Shown here piece after piece: positions 46,344-54,326 of a stretch of DNA of 64,000 nt. The position numbers and the translations under genes were made by a program. Source of the stretch: Flavobacterium lacus (lineage in GTDB: Bacteria; Bacteroidota; Bacteroidia; Flavobacteriales; Flavobacteriaceae); contig NZ_QLSV01000008.1 in assembly GCF_003268815.1 (NCBI RefSeq), forward strand, positions 1 through 64,000, given 5' to 3'. The number at the start of each line of letters is the position of its first letter. The stretch's first letter is position 1. The notes under the pieces are model-generated. The model did no database searches and was not told where the DNA came from. It saw only the letters and a program-made list of their open reading frames with translations.

Positions 46344-46946
46344 ATGAGCCTTTATAAATATCTAAAATTTGGTACTGTAGAAGCCGGCACCGACGAAGCC
46401 GGCCGTGGCTGCCTCGCAGGCCCAGTAACTGCAGCAGCAGTAATCCTACCGGAAGATTTCAAACTAGAACTATTAAACGACTCCAAACAACTCTCTGAAA
46501 AAACAAGAGAAAAACTTAGACCCATGATAGAAGCACAAGCAATTTCGTTCAGCTATACTCATCTGGAACCACTTATTATTGATAAAATTAATATTCTCAA
46601 TGCGTCCATTCAAGCTATGCAAGAAAGCATTATGAAGTTAACTCCTATACCAGAATACATTATTGTTGATGGAAATCGATTTAAACCCTTGAACAATATT
46701 CCTTACAGTTGCATTATCAAAGGTGACAGCAAATACATGAGCATTGCCGCCGCATCCGTTTTAGCCAAAACCTACCGCGATGATTATATGAATCAAATTC
46801 ACGAGGAATTCCCCATGTACAATTGGAAAAAAAACAAAGGCTACCCCACCAAAGAACACCGGGAAGCAATTGCAAAATACGGCATCACAAAATACCACCG
46901 ACTGAGTTTTCGGCTACTGCCTGAACAACTGAAGTTAGATTTTTAG
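46344..46946 (+). CDS. rnhB: Ribonuclease HII
   Basis: A 200-residue RNase HII that removes ribonucleotides and RNA from RNA-DNA hybrids. The catalytic acidic residues are Asp17 and Glu18 ([13 protein letters not shown]), Asp109 (IVDGN) and Asp146 (AKTYRDDYM). The C-terminal [24 protein letters not shown] segment is typical. It is divergent from the S8 protease gene and convergent with lipB. Confidence 0.96.
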   Translation: MSLYKYLKFGTVEAGTDEAGRGCLAGPVTAAAVILPEDFKLELLNDSKQLSEKTREKLRPMIEAQAISFSYTHLEPLIIDKINILNASIQAMQESIMKLTPIPEYIIVDGNRFKPLNNIPYSCIIKGDSKYMSIAAASVLAKTYRDDYMNQIHEEFPMYNWKKNKGYPTKEHREAIAKYGITKYHRLSFRLLPEQLKLDF

Positions 46947-47025
46947 ATTGTTCGATTAAAAATATATTTCTAAAATTTTTCCGATTTTTAAAATCTGTGT
47001 TCTACGAAAGATAAATCCTCTGCAA

Positions 47026-47766
47026 TTATAAATTCCGTGTTCCCGTTAACGAACCATCCAAAACAACAGATTTAAATTCACATTCAAAAAGCACCTCAAA
47101 ATGTTTTAAAATTTTTCCTTTAACTTCCGCCTCATCCACTTTATCTAAACCCAATTCAACCTGCAAAGAAGTTACCGCTTTTCCACGAATGCCACAGGGA
47201 ATAATATGATCAAAATAACCTAAATCCGCATTCACATTCAATGCAAACCCGTGCATCGTGACCCACCGCGAAGCACGAACTCCCATCGCACAAATTTTTC
47301 TGGCAAATGGCGTTCCCACATCCAACCAAACACCGGTTTCACCCGGACTACGCTGCGTTTTCAAACCATATTCCGCCAATGTTAAAATAATCGTTTCTTC
47401 CAATAAACGCAAATATTTATGAATATCGGTAAAAAAATTCTCCAAATCCAAAATGGGATAACCCACAATTTGTCCCGGCCCATGATACGTAATATCTCCA
47501 CCACGGTTTATCTTATAAAAAGTTGCTCCCTTATCAGCCAACTGTTTTTCAGTCAAAAGCAAATTACTCAAATCACCACTTTTACCTAACGTATACACAT
47601 GCGGATGCTCCACAAACAAAAAATAATTAGGCGTTGGCAAATTTGTTTCCTCTCGCCTATTCTTAATTTTTAAATCCACTACATGCTTAAACAATTCCTC
47701 TTGATATTCCCATGTTGCTTTATAATCATTCAATCCTAAATCTTCCACCAAAACTACTTTTTCCAT
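47026..47766 (-). CDS. lipB: Octanoyl-[acyl-carrier-protein]:protein N-octanoyltransferase (lipoate biosynthesis)
   Basis: LipB transfers octanoate from acyl-ACP to lipoyl domains. I start at 47766 (MEKVVLVEDL, 246 residues). The longer frame adds MLYSAI and overlaps the promoter. The signatures HPHVYTLGKSGD, NRGGDITYHGPGQIVGYPI and the catalytic pair Lys157 (ARKICAMGVR) and Cys191 (IIPCGIRGKAVTSL) are present. It is a single gene between rnhB and the structured element upstream of lysS. Confidence 0.95.
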   Translation of the reverse strand: MEKVVLVEDLGLNDYKATWEYQEELFKHVVDLKIKNRREETNLPTPNYFLFVEHPHVYTLGKSGDLSNLLLTEKQLADKGATFYKINRGGDITYHGPGQIVGYPILDLENFFTDIHKYLRLLEETIILTLAEYGLKTQRSPGETGVWLDVGTPFARKICAMGVRASRWVTMHGFALNVNADLGYFDHIIPCGIRGKAVTSLQVELGLDKVDEAEVKGKILKHFEVLFECEFKSVVLDGSLTGTRNL

Positions 47767-47783
47767 AATCGCACTATAAAGCA

Positions 47784-47791
47784 CAAAAATA
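47784..47791 (-). promoter_or_regulatory. -7 element of lipB
   Basis: The minus strand reads TATTTTTG, matching TAnnTTTG, 17 bases before the ATG at 47766. No well-spaced -33 TTG. Confidence 0.45.
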
Positions 47792-47834
47792 CAACTTATA
47801 CCTTAATATAGATGCTGATTTTTTTAGAAGCGAA

Positions 47835-47929
47835 TGGCTTGGGCTTTTTCTGGAATCCATGTTCCCGCTTTCGCCTTTAGTCCCGCCCAAAAAGCGGGAG
47901 CTACCGGCTCAATCGGGGCTAAAAAGCCA
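47835..47929 (-). ncRNA. GC-rich structured intergenic element, candidate dispersed RNA/repeat family of Flavobacteriaceae
   Basis: A 95-base block is much more GC-rich than its surroundings. It is closed by TGGCTT/AAGCCA (47835-47840 with 47924-47929) and has an inner stem TCCCGC/GCGGGA (47881-47886 with 47894-47899). On the minus strand it contains AGCCCCGAT, then the inner hairpin, then GGCGAAAGCGGGAAC. I recall intergenic elements of this pattern (AGCCCCGAT ... hairpin ... GCGAAAAGCGGGA) in many Flavobacterium genomes; the orientation and function are unknown to me. It lies between the divergent genes lipB and lysS, upstream of both promoters. Confidence 0.6.
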
Positions 47930-47988
47930 ATCATTTAAAAATCCCATTCCAATATTAATTCATCCCAACCAATTGACACACTATCCCA

Positions 47989-48019
47989 TTGACACATTAC
48001 CAAATAATCGCTATCTTTG
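47989..48019 (+). promoter_or_regulatory. Promoter of lysS
   Basis: A -33 TTG (47989-47991) and a -7 TATCTTTG (48012-48019) are 20 bases apart, matching TTG-N17-23-TAnnTTTG. The leader would be about 15 bases to the ATG at 48041. Confidence 0.75.
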
Positions 48020-48040
48020 CACGCTTAAAAAAACGTCACT

Positions 48041-49732
48041 ATGCAACTTTCGGAACAAGAAATTATCAGAAGAGAAAAACTCAACGGACTTCGTCAATTA
48101 GGCATAAACCCCTATCCTGCCGATTTATTTCCTGTAAACCATACTTCCAAACAAGTAAAAGAAAACTTTGCAGACGGAAAAAAAGTCATCATTTCCGGAA
48201 GAATCATGAGTGTTCGCGACCAAGGAAAAGCGTGTTTTGCCGAATTGCAAGACAGCGACGGTCGAATACAGCTTTACCTAAACCGTGACGTACTTTGTCC
48301 CGGTGAAGACAAAACACTTTACAATCAAGTTTTTAAAAAACTGACCGACTTGGGTGATTTTGTTGGTATCGAAGGTGAATTATTCACCACAAAAGTGGGT
48401 GCACAATGCGTTCGCGTTGACAATTTTACCTTTTTAAGCAAAACATTACGCCCATTACCTTTACCAAAAATAGACGAAGAAGGAAAAGTGCACGACGCAT
48501 TTAACGACGCCGAGTTGCGTTACCGTATGCGATACGTTGATTTAGTGGTTAATCCGCACGTTAAAGAAGTTTTTGTAAAACGAACAAAGCTATTTAATGC
48601 TATGCGAACATTTTTTAACGACAAAGGTTACTTTGAAGTCGAAACACCTATTTTGCAATCCATTCCCGGTGGAGCGGCCGCTCGTCCGTTTATGACGCAT
48701 CACAATAGTTTAGACATTCCATTATATATGCGAATTGCAAACGAATTATACCTAAAAAGATTAATCGTTGGCGGATTTGACGGCGTTTACGAATTTTCCA
48801 AAAATTTCCGCAACGAAGGAATGGACAGAACGCACAATCCGGAATTTACTGCCATGGAAATTTACGTAGCCTACAAAGACTACAACTGGATGATGGAATT
48901 TACAGAAAATTTGCTGGAATACTGTGCCAATCATGTAAATGGCTCAACTAATGCAATTTTTGGCGAACACAACATTAGTTTTAAAGCTCCCTATCCTCGC
49001 GTAACAATGACCGCAGCCATTATTCAATTTACCGGATTTGATATTTCAGGAAAATCGGAAGACGAAATTAGGGCCGCCGCTTTAAAAATGGGAATCCAAG
49101 TAGACGAAACTATGGGTAAAGGAAAACTCATCGATGAGATTTTTGGAGCCAAATGCGAGGGAAATTTTATTCAACCTACTTTCATTACCGATTACCCAAA
49201 AGAAATGAGTCCGCTTTGCAAAGAACACCGCACCAATCCTGAACTCACCGAACGTTTTGAATTAATGGTTTGCGGGAAAGAAGTGGCTAACGCTTACTCT
49301 GAATTAAATGACCCGATTGACCAACGCGAACGATTTGAATCGCAATTAAAATTAGCCGATCGGGGTGATGATGAGGCCATGTTCATTGATAATGATTTCT
49401 TACGAGCATTAGAATACGGAATGCCACCAACTTCTGGTTTAGGCATTGGAATGGATCGTTTAATTATGTTTTTAACCAATAATCAATCAATCCAAGAAGT
49501 ACTTTTCTTCCCACAAATGCGACCGGAGAAAAAACAAGTGGAATTGACCGACGATGAAAAAATAATTATCGAAATTTTAAAATCTTCCTACAACATCGCG
49601 TTGGCAGAACTAAAAGAAAAAACTGCTTTGAGTGGAAAAAAATGGGATGCCGCCATGAAAGGTTTAGCCAAACATAATTTGGTAAAAGTAAGTGTTGATG
49701 GCGACTTAAAAACAGTTGAACTGAAAGGGTAA
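48041..49732 (+). CDS. lysS: Lysyl-tRNA synthetase (class II)
   Basis: A 563-residue class II LysRS. The N-terminal anticodon-binding OB-fold (ISGRIMSVRDQGKACFAELQDSDGRIQLYL) is followed by the catalytic core. Motif 2 is FRNEGMDRTHNPEFTAMEIYVAY and motif 3 is GLGIGMDRLIMFLTN. Motif 1 surrounds FFNDKGYFEVETPILQSIPGGAAARPF. About 60 extra C-terminal residues (after FFPQMRPEK) form a helical extension with LAKHNLVKVSVDGDL, common in Flavobacteriaceae LysRS. It is monocistronic and ends at a bidirectional terminator. Confidence 0.97.
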   Translation: MQLSEQEIIRREKLNGLRQLGINPYPADLFPVNHTSKQVKENFADGKKVIISGRIMSVRDQGKACFAELQDSDGRIQLYLNRDVLCPGEDKTLYNQVFKKLTDLGDFVGIEGELFTTKVGAQCVRVDNFTFLSKTLRPLPLPKIDEEGKVHDAFNDAELRYRMRYVDLVVNPHVKEVFVKRTKLFNAMRTFFNDKGYFEVETPILQSIPGGAAARPFMTHHNSLDIPLYMRIANELYLKRLIVGGFDGVYEFSKNFRNEGMDRTHNPEFTAMEIYVAYKDYNWMMEFTENLLEYCANHVNGSTNAIFGEHNISFKAPYPRVTMTAAIIQFTGFDISGKSEDEIRAAALKMGIQVDETMGKGKLIDEIFGAKCEGNFIQPTFITDYPKEMSPLCKEHRTNPELTERFELMVCGKEVANAYSELNDPIDQRERFESQLKLADRGDDEAMFIDNDFLRALEYGMPPTSGLGIGMDRLIMFLTNNQSIQEVLFFPQMRPEKKQVELTDDEKIIIEILKSSYNIALAELKEKTALSGKKWDAAMKGLAKHNLVKVSVDGDLKTVELKG

Positions 49733-49743
49733 AACCTTCTTAA

Positions 49744-49782
49744 TAAAAAAACTAATCCCGACCTAAATAGTCGGGATTTTGC
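49744..49782. terminator. Bidirectional terminator between lysS and a small membrane protein gene
   Basis: A 9-bp perfect stem AATCCCGAC/GTCGGGATT (49754-49762 with 49770-49778) has a 7-base loop. Ts follow on the plus strand and a T run follows on the minus strand. It serves both convergent genes. Confidence 0.88.
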
Positions 49783-49784
49783 AT

Positions 49785-50045
49785 TTAGTAACTTTGCGAA
49801 CCCGCCATTATAGAAGCAAAAAATGCTCCAAATAAAATAAAGAAAAGTAAAAATAAACCCATCACAATGGCCAGCATAATTAATTGAGCTTTTGCCCAAT
49901 TTTTCTTATTCACATTTTCGCTATCGCTAAAGGCATAAACAAACAGCATAATAAAACCAACTAATGGGATTGCCATAATTAATAAAGTAATAAGCCAGTC
50001 TTTTACTGACATTGGCTTTTGATTTGAATTGTCTAATTCGTTCAT
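49785..50045 (-). CDS. Small two-span membrane protein of unknown function
   Basis: An 86-residue protein with two hydrophobic helices (WLITLLIMAIPLVGFIMLFVYAF, about 17-39, and LIMLAIVMGLFLLFFILFGAFFASI, about 55-79), joined by a polar loop (SDSENVNKKNWAKAQ). The N-terminus is polar. I recognise no domain; proteins of this layout are widespread in Flavobacteriaceae. It is convergent with lysS and divergent from the Spy-like gene. Confidence 0.75.
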   Translation of the reverse strand: MNELDNSNQKPMSVKDWLITLLIMAIPLVGFIMLFVYAFSDSENVNKKNWAKAQLIMLAIVMGLFLLFFILFGAFFASIMAGSQSY

Positions 50046-50184
50046 AATTATTAAGTTTTTTATGGTTAATTAGGTGCAATATATAAAATTTTACCTTTTA
50101 TTCTTACTGTTAATAAAAACTAAAAGATTAAACCTTTTTATAAATCATTTGTCTAAGCAGTATAATCAATAAAATCAATAAAAA

Positions 50185-50649
50185 ATGAAAAATTTAATTG
50201 TTACCGCAATTTTGTTAATTGGATTTTTAACCGTTGCACAAGAAAAAAGTCTACAAAACCAAGAAAGAAAAGCCAGAATGGAAAACCGTGAAAGTTTAAC
50301 TCCGGAACAACAAGCTGAACTTCAAGTTAAAAGAATGACACTTGATTTGGATTTAAACGCAAAACAACAAGCTGAAATTAAAAAAATCGTACTCGATCAA
50401 GCCAAAAAAAGAGAAACTAAAAAAACCGAATGGAAAGCAAACAAAGACGCTGGAAAATCGCTTAATCAAGACGAACGGTTTGCCATGAAAAATCAAATGC
50501 TTGACGAGCAGATTGCCATGAAAGCCGAGTTGAAAAAAATTCTTACAGAAGGACAATTTTCGAAATGGGAAGCAAAACAAGCATATAGAAAAGAAAAAAT
50601 GCAAGATAGAAGAGGTTCAAAAGGTAAAAAACAAAAAGAACGCAAATAA
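50185..50649 (+). CDS. Periplasmic Spy/CpxP-like (LTxxQ) protein
   Basis: The 154-residue product has a signal peptide (LIVTAILLIGFLTVAQ). The mature part is helical and highly charged. It has the LTPEQQAEL motif near residue 38 and a second helical repeat (LNAKQQAEIKKIVLDQ, LKKILTEGQFSKWEAKQ), as in LTxxQ-repeat proteins related to the periplasmic chaperone Spy and the Cpx regulator CpxP. A role in envelope stress or metal sensing is plausible. The strongly basic tail (KMQDRRGSKGKKQKERK) is unusual for a Spy-like protein. It is followed 77 bases later by another small secreted helical protein. Confidence 0.75.
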   Translation: MKNLIVTAILLIGFLTVAQEKSLQNQERKARMENRESLTPEQQAELQVKRMTLDLDLNAKQQAEIKKIVLDQAKKRETKKTEWKANKDAGKSLNQDERFAMKNQMLDEQIAMKAELKKILTEGQFSKWEAKQAYRKEKMQDRRGSKGKKQKERK

Positions 50650-50726
50650 ATTTCAAGATAATATTTTGTTAATTAGTCATTTTAATTTATATTCGCCTAT
50701 TAACTAATCAAAAAAATAACTTTATC

Positions 50727-51098
50727 ATGAAAAAAATTGTTTCTATAGTAGTAGTTTTATTTGCTTTTGTATTTTCTACCAATGCCCAATCGAATTTAAA
50801 AATGACGTCTGATTCAAAACCTAAAGAACAGAGCGTTAAAGAAATGGCTTATAGTGAATTGAGAGAGCTTTCCTCTGTTGTTGAATTAACACCAGAATTA
50901 AAAAATGATTTTCTTACCTTATTTATGATGAGAAATGAAGCTGTAAGTAATGCAAAATCAGATGAAGAAAAAGCATCAATTTATGAGCGATTTGGACAAA
51001 AATTCTTAAGCGGTTTAAATGAAGAGCAAGCAAAGAAGTTAAAAGAAAACAAAGAATTGTATAATAAGTTAACTCATTTAAAATACAGCAAACAATAA
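50727..51098 (+). CDS. Small secreted helical protein, possibly Spy-like
   Basis: The 123-residue product has a signal peptide ending STNAQ and a helical mature part (ELSSVVELTPELKNDFLTLFMMRNEAVSNAKSDEEKASIYERFGQKFLSGLNEEQAKKLKENKELY). The LTPEL and LNEEQ segments recall the LTxxQ pattern of the preceding gene, so both may be distant members of one periplasmic family. I cannot assign a function. A bidirectional terminator follows. Confidence 0.7.
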   Translation: MKKIVSIVVVLFAFVFSTNAQSNLKMTSDSKPKEQSVKEMAYSELRELSSVVELTPELKNDFLTLFMMRNEAVSNAKSDEEKASIYERFGQKFLSGLNEEQAKKLKENKELYNKLTHLKYSKQ

Positions 51099-51115
51099 AA
51101 ATTAGTTTTTTTAAC

Positions 51116-51155
51116 AAATGCCCCAAATAGAATGTACTTTTTGGGGCATTTTTTA
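51116..51155. terminator. Bidirectional terminator between the small secreted protein gene and hemL
   Basis: A 12-bp stem AAATGCCCCAAA/TTTGGGGCATTT (51116-51127 with 51140-51151) is followed by a T run on the plus strand. On the minus strand it is followed by TGTTAAAAAAAC, a weaker tail. Confidence 0.88.
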
Positions 51156-51192
51156 TATACTATTTTTATGCTGTGGTTTACGCCTACTATTT

Positions 51193-52479
51193 TTACAACG
51201 TTTTTGATACCTTATCAATTGCTTTAATCGTAAAATCTAAATCGGCATAAGATAAAGCATCTGTAATAAACCATGTTTCGTAGGCAGACGGAGCAATATA
51301 AACTCCCTCATTTAGCAGTCCGTGGAAGAACTTTTTAAACATTTCATTATCACCGCCTTTAGCAGTTTCAAAATCAACAACAGGTGTTTCATTGAAATGC
51401 ACAGAAATCATAGATCCCACTCTGTTGATCGTAAAAACAACACCGTTTTGAGTCAACACCTTACGAATACCATTTTCTAGGTAGGCTGTTTTTTCATCCA
51501 ATCGTTCAAAAATAGAAGCGTGGACATTCAGTTCAGATAACATTGCCAAACCTGCAGCCATCGCTAAAGGATTTCCTGACAAGGTTCCCGCTTGGTAAAC
51601 GGGCCCTAAAGGAGCTAAATAATTCATAATTTCGTTTCTTGCTGCAAAAGCACCAACGGGTAAACCGCCACCAATTACTTTTCCAAAACAAACGATATCA
51701 GCTTTCACAGCATATAATTCTTGAACTCCACCTTTGGCAAGCCTGAATCCTGTCATTACTTCATCAAAAATAAATAAGGCTCCGTTGTCATCGCACAAGC
51801 TTCTCAAACCCTCTAAAAATCCTTTTTGAGGCGGAATGCATCCCATGTTGCCGGCTACGGGTTCCACAATAATAGCGGCAATTTCATTTTTATTGTTTTC
51901 AAATAATTCCCTTACACTATCCAAGTTATTGTAATGAGCCAATAAAGTATCCTTTGCGGTTCCTTGCGTCACACCCGGACTATTAGGAATACCAAATGTA
52001 CTGGCTCCACTTCCTGCTTGGATTAGGAAAGAATCGGAATGACCGTGATAGCATCCTGCAAACTTGATGATTTTATCTCTTTTTGTATAACCGCGAGCGA
52101 GTCGAATAGCACTCATGCAAGCTTCTGTGCCCGAATTTACAAAACGGATTTTATCGATATTAGGTACCATCGAAACAGCGAGTTCAGCTATTTTTGTTTC
52201 CAATTCGGTTGGCATCCCAAAGGAAGTTCCTAATTTAGCTCTTTCCGTAATCGCCTTGATTACTGGTTCATGCGCGTGTCCTAAAATCATTGGTCCCCAA
52301 GAATTGATATAATCAATGAGTTTATTTCCGTCTTCATCAAACAAATAGGCTCCTTTGGCACTTTTTACAAAAATAGGCGTTCCTCCCACTCCTTTAAATG
52401 CTCTAACGGGAGAATTTACTCCGCCCGGAATTACTTTTTCAGCTTCAGCAAACAACTTGCTGCTTCTTTGGTATTGCAT
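51193..52479 (-). CDS. hemL: Glutamate-1-semialdehyde 2,1-aminomutase
   Basis: The 428-residue PLP enzyme converts glutamate-1-semialdehyde to 5-aminolevulinate, the C5 route to haem. The N-terminal signature [18 protein letters not shown], the segment [14 protein letters not shown] and the PLP lysine Lys267 in [13 protein letters not shown] are present, as is the Asp of [11 protein letters not shown]. Length is as expected. It is followed, in transcription order, by no close gene, and is preceded 16 bases upstream by the glucosaminidase gene, so the three genes from the deaminase to hemL may be one transcript. Confidence 0.96.
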   Translation of the reverse strand: MQYQRSSKLFAEAEKVIPGGVNSPVRAFKGVGGTPIFVKSAKGAYLFDEDGNKLIDYINSWGPMILGHAHEPVIKAITERAKLGTSFGMPTELETKIAELAVSMVPNIDKIRFVNSGTEACMSAIRLARGYTKRDKIIKFAGCYHGHSDSFLIQAGSGASTFGIPNSPGVTQGTAKDTLLAHYNNLDSVRELFENNKNEIAAIIVEPVAGNMGCIPPQKGFLEGLRSLCDDNGALFIFDEVMTGFRLAKGGVQELYAVKADIVCFGKVIGGGLPVGAFAARNEIMNYLAPLGPVYQAGTLSGNPLAMAAGLAMLSELNVHASIFERLDEKTAYLENGIRKVLTQNGVVFTINRVGSMISVHFNETPVVDFETAKGGDNEMFKKFFHGLLNEGVYIAPSAYETWFITDALSYADLDFTIKAIDKVSKTL

Positions 52480-52495
52480 TGGTGATTTTTTTGAA

Positions 52496-53344
52496 TTATT
52501 TTAGATAAATAACCTGACCTACAGAAAGTGAATCTGATTTCATGTTATTGTTGCGTTTTATTTCGTCTATGGAAATATTGAATTTTTTTGAGAGTGAATA
52601 CAACGTATCTCCTTTGGTTACGATATATTCTTTTTCGGATGATTTTCCTGAAGAAACCACTTTTTTTGAAGTGGAAAACTTCCCTAACACTTCTGTATCA
52701 TATTGGTTTAATTGATATCGTTCTATCAAACTAATTAATTTATCCGGATACTTAGTATCCGTTGCATAACCAGCAGCTCTAAGCCCTTTTGCCCAAGCTT
52801 TGTAATCGTCTCTTGGCAATTCAAAAAGTGAGGCGTAACGACTTCTTGTCGTTAAAAATAAAGAATGGTCGCGGTAGGAATCAGCGGGATCGTCATATTT
52901 TCTAAAGCATTCCTGAGCAGAATCGTCGTCATGACGAACGCTGGGTCCTGTCCATTCTTTGTGACATTTTATTCCGAAATGATTATTGGCTCTTTTGCTT
53001 AATGAACCTTGACCAACACCGGACTCTAAAATTCCTTGGGCAAGCGTTATACTAGCCGGAATGCCGTGTTGACGCATGTTTTCTTTGGCAATATCTTTAA
53101 AATCATCGATGTACTTTAGCACGAGCTCTGTGGTTACTTTCACATTCGATGTAGCCTCTAAAACCTCTGTAGAAGGTTTTGATGTATTTGAAGAGTGTTT
53201 GTTATTAGTTGGTGACTTGGCAATAGGCTTTTTTGCAGTTCTAGTCACGGGAGTACTTTTTTTAGTAGTTCGCACAACCGGTTTGGAACTTGAACACGAA
53301 ACCAACAATAACAAACCGAAAATGAATAGCATTTTTTTAACCAT
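52496..53344 (-). CDS. Lipoprotein N-acetylglucosaminidase with LysM domain
   Basis: The 282-residue product is a lipoprotein (lipid Cys17 in LLLLVSC). A Thr/Lys/Ser-rich linker (about 18-70) precedes a glucosaminidase (GH73-like) domain at about 75-225. Its probable catalytic Glu is in [13 protein letters not shown], and the [14 protein letters not shown] and [18 protein letters not shown] segments are typical. A single LysM ([28 protein letters not shown]) binds peptidoglycan at the C-terminus. It remodels or cleaves cell-wall glycan. Its start overlaps the end of the upstream deaminase gene by 8 bases. Confidence 0.93.
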   Translation of the reverse strand: MVKKMLFIFGLLLLVSCSSSKPVVRTTKKSTPVTRTAKKPIAKSPTNNKHSSNTSKPSTEVLEATSNVKVTTELVLKYIDDFKDIAKENMRQHGIPASITLAQGILESGVGQGSLSKRANNHFGIKCHKEWTGPSVRHDDDSAQECFRKYDDPADSYRDHSLFLTTRSRYASLFELPRDDYKAWAKGLRAAGYATDTKYPDKLISLIERYQLNQYDTEVLGKFSTSKKVVSSGKSSEKEYIVTKGDTLYSLSKKFNISIDEIKRNNNMKSDSLSVGQVIYLK

Positions 53345-54245
53345 CGAACTTTATTTTTTGTAATTTTTTATCTTCTAATTTTATATTCATTCCACTAATT
53401 CCTTGCAATCCGCCGGTGTGAATGGCTAAGATTTTTGATCCTTTCGCGAAATAATTTCTCTTAATTAAATCATCAATCCCGAACATCATTTTACCTGTAT
53501 AAACGGGATCCAGCGGTATTTTAGTACTTGCATAAAATGAATTCATAAAATCAATCAATTCATTTGTTGTTTTAGCATAACCTCCAAAAGTATAATCATC
53601 TGTCACATCCCAATTTTTATTGGTAGTAAATTTAGCAATTTCATGATTTAAAAAACCTCCTTTTAGAGCCGGAAAACCAAGTACTTTTTGATTCTCTGAA
53701 CTAGCATTTATTAAACCTGAAATTGTTCCGCCGGTTCCAACTGAGCAACAAATATAGTCAAACTCATTGTCTTCTGCTGTTAAAATCTCTTCACAACCTC
53801 GAACAGCTAATGCATTTGTTCCTCCTTCCGGAATGAGATAAAAATTTCCAAACAACGCTTTTAAGCTGTTTTTATAATTATCTGAATCTTTATTTCTGTA
53901 ATTTTCCCTAGTTTCGAAAAAGAAATTCATTCCGTTTTGTTGTGCAAATGAAAGTGTTGGATTTTCATATACTTTTGTAGAAAGTTCCTCGCCACGAATT
54001 ATTCCAATTGTTTTAAAACCATACTCTTTTCCTGCAAAAGCAACGGCTGCAATATGATTTGAAAAAGCTCCACCGAAAGTTAACAAGGTTGTTTGACCTT
54101 CTTCTTTTGCTTTGATCAAATTATACTTTAGTTTTCGATATTTATTTCCTGAAATAAAGGGATGAATCAAATCTTCTCTTTTGATATAAAGGGAAACTTG
54201 ATTTCCAACTTCTTTTATTTCCTGATTAATAACCTCAACTATCAT
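53337..54245 (-). CDS. PLP-dependent 1-aminocyclopropane-1-carboxylate deaminase / D-cysteine desulfhydrase family
   Basis: The 302-residue fold-type II PLP enzyme has the PLP lysine in PFISGNKYRKLKYN, a TFGGAFSNHIAAVA loop, a VGTGGTISGL phosphate loop and a C-terminal HTGGLQG segment. The family includes ACC deaminase, which makes ammonia and 2-oxobutyrate, and D-cysteine desulfhydrase. At 302 residues it is shorter than plant-associated AcdS (about 338), so D-cysteine or another D-amino acid is more likely. Substrate cannot be settled from sequence. The 3' end overlaps the glucosaminidase gene. Confidence 0.85.
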   Translation of the reverse strand: MIVEVINQEIKEVGNQVSLYIKREDLIHPFISGNKYRKLKYNLIKAKEEGQTTLLTFGGAFSNHIAAVAFAGKEYGFKTIGIIRGEELSTKVYENPTLSFAQQNGMNFFFETRENYRNKDSDNYKNSLKALFGNFYLIPEGGTNALAVRGCEEILTAEDNEFDYICCSVGTGGTISGLINASSENQKVLGFPALKGGFLNHEIAKFTTNKNWDVTDDYTFGGYAKTTNELIDFMNSFYASTKIPLDPVYTGKMMFGIDDLIKRNYFAKGSKILAIHTGGLQGISGMNIKLEDKKLQKIKFDG

Positions 54246-54252
54246 ACTGTTG

Positions 54253-54260
54253 CAAAGGTA
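54253..54260 (-). promoter_or_regulatory. -7 element of the deaminase/glucosaminidase/hemL unit, near-leaderless
   Basis: The minus strand reads TACCTTTG, matching TAnnTTTG, only 7 bases before the ATG at 54245. Transcription would start at or next to the start codon. No spaced -33 TTG is seen. Confidence 0.45.
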
Positions 54261-54273
54261 TTGAAATGCTGTT

Positions 54274-54307
54274 AAATAAAAAAGACAGCTCGTTCGAACT
54301 GTCTTTT
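54274..54307 (-). terminator. Intrinsic terminator of the 641-residue T9SS protein gene
   Basis: The stem AAAAGACAG/CTGTCTTTT (54280-54288 with 54299-54307) has inner pairing TCG/CGA and T-rich sequence after it on the minus strand, 19 bases after the stop. Confidence 0.85.
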
Positions 54308-54326
54308 AACTATTTTTTTATCATTT

